A stretch of DNA of 52,231 nt, taken from the NCBI RefSeq assembly GCF_002174305.1, contig NZ_MIJB01000030.1, positions 1-52,231 on the forward strand, in the 5' to 3' direction. Shown here piece after piece: positions 48,802 to 52,231 of the stretch (position 1 is its first letter; each line of letters starts with the position of its first letter). This DNA comes from Aeromicrobium sp. PE09-221. GTDB taxonomy: Bacteria; Actinomycetota; Actinomycetes; Propionibacteriales; Nocardioidaceae. Made by a program: the position numbers and the translations under genes. A model generated the notes under the pieces. The model searched no databases. It saw only the letters and a program-made list of their open reading frames with translations, and had not been told where the DNA came from.

Positions 48802-49965
48802 GTGAAGACCAGCGACGTGTTCGCGCTGTTGCAGCGGGAGAACCGGCCGATGACCCGCGCCCAGCTGGCGGCCTCCACCGGTCTCGCCCGGTCCACCGTC
48901 GCCGCCCGGGTCGACACGCTGCTGCGTCTCGGACTCGTCGCCCCCTATGGCGACGGACGATCGACCGGAGGGCGCCCACCCTCGCTGCTGGCCGTCAATC
49001 CACAGGCCCGCGTCGTGCTCGCAGTCGACCTCGGCGCCACCCACGCACGCGCGGCCGTCGCCGACCTCTCCGGCGAGCTGCTGGCCGAGGAGCGTGCCGA
49101 TCTCGACATCGCCGACGGTCCCGAGGCGGTGCTCTCCTGGGTCGAGGATGCGGGTCGTGCGCTGCTGCGACGGGCCGGACGCCCGCTCGCCGACCTCGCT
49201 GCGGTCGGCATCGGTCTTCCCGGACCGGTCGAGCATTCCACCGGCCGTGCGATCAATCCGCCGATCATGCCCGGCTGGGACCGGTACGACGTGCCCGCGC
49301 GGATCCAACGGGCCTTCGCGGTGCCGGTACTCGTGGACAATGACGTCAACATCATGGCCCTCGGGGAGCAGCACGCGCAGTTCCCCGAGGCCCAGGACCT
49401 CGTCTTCATCAAGGTCTCGACCGGGATCGGCGCCGGCATCATCGCCGGTGGTGAGCTGCAGCGCGGAGCCCAGGGGACGGCCGGAGATGTCGGGCACATC
49501 CGCGTGGGCCGGCCCTCCGAGGTGGTCTGCCGCTGCGGCAATGTCGGCTGTCTGGAAGCCGTGGCGGCGGGCCCCGCCCTCGCCCGGACGCTGCGTGAGG
49601 ACGGGATCGACGTCGACGGCGCTGCCGGCCTCGTCGAGCTGGTGCGCTCGGGCGATCTCCAGGCGATCCACGCCATCCGGCAGGCCGGTCGCGACCTGGG
49701 GGGCGTCCTGGCGATGATCGTCAACTTCATCAACCCCTCCGTCGTGGTGGTAGGCGGGGCCCTGGCCGCCGCAGGCGAGCAGTTCGTCGCCGGTATCCGC
49801 GAGGTGGTCTACGCCCGTTCGCTGCCGCTCGCCACCGAGCATCTGCGCATCGTCACCTCGGTCACCGGCGAACGTTCGGGCGTGCTCGGTGCTGCCGCCA
49901 TGGCGATCGCTCACGCCCTCTCCCCCGAGGCGATCGAGGAGGCCAGCCTCGCGCTGAGCTCCTGA
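48802..49965 (+). CDS. ROK-family transcriptional regulator
   Basis: The protein has 387 residues. An N-terminal winged helix (VFALLQRENRPMTRAQLAAS, then TGLARSTVAARVDTLLRLG) is followed by a ROK sugar-kinase-like domain (VVLAVDLGATHARAAVADL; VGIGLPGPVEHSTG; VSTGIGAGIIAGGEL; GHIRVG) and the zinc motif CRCGNVGCLEA. It probably represses the divergent sugar operon until sugar binds. GTG 48802 is chosen; TTG 48790 is also in frame, and no good ribosome site is visible. Confidence 0.9.
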   Translation: MKTSDVFALLQRENRPMTRAQLAASTGLARSTVAARVDTLLRLGLVAPYGDGRSTGGRPPSLLAVNPQARVVLAVDLGATHARAAVADLSGELLAEERADLDIADGPEAVLSWVEDAGRALLRRAGRPLADLAAVGIGLPGPVEHSTGRAINPPIMPGWDRYDVPARIQRAFAVPVLVDNDVNIMALGEQHAQFPEAQDLVFIKVSTGIGAGIIAGGELQRGAQGTAGDVGHIRVGRPSEVVCRCGNVGCLEAVAAGPALARTLREDGIDVDGAAGLVELVRSGDLQAIHAIRQAGRDLGGVLAMIVNFINPSVVVVGGALAAAGEQFVAGIREVVYARSLPLATEHLRIVTSVTGERSGVLGAAAMAIAHALSPEAIEEASLALSS

Positions 49966-49979
49966 CACCCGTCCCTCGG

Positions 49980-50035
49980 CGGCGGAACGACATCAACCTC
50001 ATCGCCCCTTCGATGACGTTGACCACGTACCGCCG
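49980..50035. repeat. Palindromic intergenic repeat, family C, copy 2
   Basis: CGGCGGAACGACATCAACC (left arm from 49980) pairs with GTTGACCACGTACCGCCG (right arm to 50035), enclosing TCATCG and CGATGA. It matches the 987-1043 repeat in inverse orientation (ATCAACCTCATCG and CACGTACCGCC shared). Confidence 0.7.
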
Positions 50036-50066
50036 CGATCGTGCTGCCGGGCACTCGCCGCGCCGT

Positions 50067-50072
50067 TACCGT
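50067..50072 (+). promoter_or_regulatory. Leaderless -10 box of the acyl-CoA oxidase/dehydrogenase gene
   Basis: TACCGT is followed by GAAGAC and ATG 50079, spacing 6. No ribosome site is seen for this ATG. Confidence 0.5.
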
Positions 50073-50078
50073 GAAGAC

Positions 50079-51971
50079 ATGACCTCCCCCCAGGCCCTCC
50101 GCAAATCCCTCGACGGCAAGTGGCGCCATGTGCGCGAGCAGAGCCGGATCGAGCTCGCCTCGATGGACCTCGCGTACGACCACTCACTGTCCCTGCACGA
50201 AGCCCGCGAGAGGGTCCTGGGCCAGTTGAAGCAGCTCGTCGACACAGGGACGCCCGCTGCCGGATTCCGCACCGAGAACGGCGGTACCGGCGACCCGGGA
50301 GCGGCCGTCACCGGTATCGAGATGCTCGCGCAGTTCGATCTCTCGCTGATGGTGAAGGCCGGGGTCCAGTGGGGGCTGTTCGGTGGCGCGATCGAGAATC
50401 TCGGCACCGAACGCCATCACGCGATGATCCCCGACATCATCGACCTCTCGCTCCTCGGCTGCTTCGCGATGACGGAGACCGGCCACGGCAGCGACGTGCA
50501 GAGCCTGGAGACCACCGCCACCTACGATCCCTCAAGCGACGAGTTCGTGGTGCACTCGCCCACACCGAGCTCGCGCAAGGACTACATCGGCGGGGCGGCC
50601 GAGCATGCCCGGGTGGCGGCAGTCTTCGCCCGGCTCGTCACACTCGGTGATGATCACGGTGTGCACTGCTTCGTCGTCCCGATCCGCGATCAGAACGGCG
50701 ATGACCTGCCAGGAGTGACGACATCCGACTGCGGCCACAAGGGCGGCCTCGGCGGCGTCGACAACGGGCGGATCATGTTCGACCAGGTGCGCATTCCGCG
50801 CGAGAACCTGCTCGATCGTTACGCCCAGGTCGATGATCAGGGCACCTACTCCTCGCCCATCGAGAGCCAGGGTGCGCGCTTCTTCACGATGATCGGCACC
50901 CTCGTGCGCGGGCGGGTCAGCGTCGGGGGCTCCGCGAGCGCGGCAACGGAGGTGGCCTTGAGCATCGCCGGGCGCTACGCGCTGCGGCGCCGGCAGTTCG
51001 ACGGCCCGTCCGGCGAGGTCGTATTGATGGACTACCGGGTCCACCAGCGTCGGCTGCTGCCGCTCATCGCGCGGTCCTATGCCTTCCGCTTCGCCCAGAA
51101 CCAGCTGGTGGCACGCATGCACCGCATCCAGACCGAGGACGACCCTGACCCCACCGCCCAGCGGGAACTGGAGAGCCGCGCCGCCGGCCTGAAGGCGATG
51201 CAGACCGAGCACGCCACCCGCGCGATCCAGGAGGCGCGCGAGGCTTGCGGCGGCGCCGGCTATCTCGCGGAGAACCGGCTCACGACGCTCAAGGCCGATA
51301 CCGATGTCTTCACGACCTTCGAGGGCGACAACCACGTGCTGCTGCAGCTCGTTGCCAAGGAGATGCTGACCTCCTATGCCAAGGAGGTCGACGGCCTGGA
51401 TCCCCTGGGAATGGTGCGCTTCGCGGCGGCATCGATGGCCGATATCGTCAAGGAGCGCACCGCGGCCGCCAACCTCATCCAGCGGCTCATCGACGCCCGG
51501 CCGGGAACCGACGACGAGCACGATCTGCTCGACCGCGGCACCCAGTTGAACCTCTTCGAGGATCGCGAGCAGCACGTCATCGAGACGGCCGCGCGACGGC
51601 TGCAGGATGCGGGCGGCGCCGACCCGGTGGAGGCCTTCGAGATGTTCAACAACGCCCAGGATCATGTGCTGAAGATCGGTCGCGTCCATATCGAGCGGGT
51701 CGTCCTGGAGGCGTTCACCGCCGGCATCGCACGCTGCGAGGACGAGGAGACCGCCGACCTGCTGCGCGATGTCTGCTCGCTCTACGCGCTGAGTGTCATC
51801 GAGGAGGACAAGGCCTGGTTCATGGAGCACAACCGGATCAGCGACGACCGGGCCAAGGCGGTGACCGCCGAGATCAACCATCTCCTCGCGAACCTGCGCC
51901 CGCACACCGAGCTGTTGATCGAGGGCTTCGGCGTCCCCGAGGACACCCTCGACGCCGCCATGCTCGCCTGA
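50079..51971 (+). CDS. Acyl-CoA oxidase/dehydrogenase family protein
   Basis: The protein has 630 residues, longer than short-chain acyl-CoA dehydrogenases (about 380) and close to acyl-CoA oxidases. Motifs: GCFAMTETGHGSDVQSLETT (flavin-binding strand region), GLGGVDNGRIMFDQVRIPRENLLDRY, and EACGGAGYLAENRLTTLKADTD. It oxidises the alpha-beta bond of an acyl-CoA with FAD; whether O2 or a flavoprotein is the acceptor is unclear. A longer N-terminal frame from 50013 would read through repeat C and is rejected. It stands as its own unit. Confidence 0.9.
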   Translation: MTSPQALRKSLDGKWRHVREQSRIELASMDLAYDHSLSLHEARERVLGQLKQLVDTGTPAAGFRTENGGTGDPGAAVTGIEMLAQFDLSLMVKAGVQWGLFGGAIENLGTERHHAMIPDIIDLSLLGCFAMTETGHGSDVQSLETTATYDPSSDEFVVHSPTPSSRKDYIGGAAEHARVAAVFARLVTLGDDHGVHCFVVPIRDQNGDDLPGVTTSDCGHKGGLGGVDNGRIMFDQVRIPRENLLDRYAQVDDQGTYSSPIESQGARFFTMIGTLVRGRVSVGGSASAATEVALSIAGRYALRRRQFDGPSGEVVLMDYRVHQRRLLPLIARSYAFRFAQNQLVARMHRIQTEDDPDPTAQRELESRAAGLKAMQTEHATRAIQEAREACGGAGYLAENRLTTLKADTDVFTTFEGDNHVLLQLVAKEMLTSYAKEVDGLDPLGMVRFAAASMADIVKERTAAANLIQRLIDARPGTDDEHDLLDRGTQLNLFEDREQHVIETAARRLQDAGGADPVEAFEMFNNAQDHVLKIGRVHIERVVLEAFTAGIARCEDEETADLLRDVCSLYALSVIEEDKAWFMEHNRISDDRAKAVTAEINHLLANLRPHTELLIEGFGVPEDTLDAAMLA

Positions 51972-52231
51972 CTGTGAGGATTTACAGCGCAGCCTGATGG
52001 TGCTGGGCTGTGGTCGGTGGCTGTGAGCGTGACCCTTCGCCTGACTGGCCTCGTGCCTTTGCCGCGACTTGTCCGCTCGTAGTCGCCGGCCCCGGCCCGG
52101 TCGGAGTAGCTGGCCTGATCAGGAGCTTGACCGACCGGTGTTCGCTCACCGGTCGTGTCTCATCACAGTCCTGCCGAATCTCCGCCCCGGACCGGAACCA
52201 CATCCGCTCAGAATGCATGACCAGTGTGACC
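51972..52231. other. Structured non-coding tail, unassigned
   Basis: 260 bases with no convincing gene. Base composition looks lower in GC than the flanking genes. A hairpin GACCGGTG-TTCGCT-CACCGGTC lies at 52133-52154. A 78-residue minus-strand frame (51982-52218) has no recognisable family and an odd composition. It may be the border of a mobile element or a structured RNA continuing past the window. Confidence 0.35.

Overview
This window is high-GC DNA with actinobacterial features: GTG and ATG starts, many ATGA or GTGA gene overlaps, -10 boxes of the form TANNNT, and several apparently leaderless genes. I cannot name the genus. About 50 genes are supported. I saw no rRNA, tRNA, CRISPR array or transposase.

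The core (about 4.5-40.5 kb) is a nearly complete cobalamin set of the aerobic, late-cobalt-insertion type: cobK, cobQ, cobF, cobN, cobG, cobH, a cobI-cobJ fusion, cobM, cobL, a ChlI/ChlD-type cobaltochelatase subunit, cobO, a single frame joining cobB to a cobC-type decarboxylase, cobA, a small histidine phosphatase, cbtB-cbtA (cobalt uptake), cobT, cobU and cobD. No cobS is visible. Corrinoid uptake (btuF-btuC-btuD) lies in the same region. It is followed in the same operon by an unusual ferredoxin, a second binding protein and a methyltransferase. Four cobalamin riboswitches precede cobN (minus), btuF (minus), the chelatase subunit (plus) and cbtB (plus). Transcription units are: cobN-cobF-cobQ-cobK (minus); btuF to methyltransferase (minus); cobG-cobH-cobIJ (plus, directly behind a MazF-type toxin-antitoxin pair); cobL-cobM (minus); chelatase-cobO-cobBC-cobA-phosphatase (plus); cbtB-cbtA-cobT (plus); and cobU/cobD (divergent).

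Other regions are: 0-3.6 kb, a thioredoxin-reductase-like flavoprotein cut by the window edge and two paralogous coiled-coil/DivIVA-type proteins; 17.8-23.2 kb, a divergent zinc ABC transporter of AztABCD type with two AztD-like lipoproteins, a probable Zur box and a FhuF-like protein; 11.7-12.2 kb and 23.2-23.9 kb, two toxin-antitoxin-like pairs; 40.5-50 kb, a sugar ABC transporter, sugar isomerase/dehydrogenase genes and a divergent ROK regulator; 50-52 kb, an acyl-CoA oxidase/dehydrogenase and an unassigned structured tail.

Intergenic spaces hold at least six unrelated families of imperfect palindromes. One family is a 105-147 bp element with inverted ends, present three times. One copy lies inside the cobB-cobC frame and is read through without a stop, apparently supplying the linker of a bifunctional enzyme. 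Other leads are a CobG that ends before its expected iron-sulfur motif, and the riboswitch-controlled ferredoxin/second binding protein/methyltransferase extension of the B12 uptake operon.
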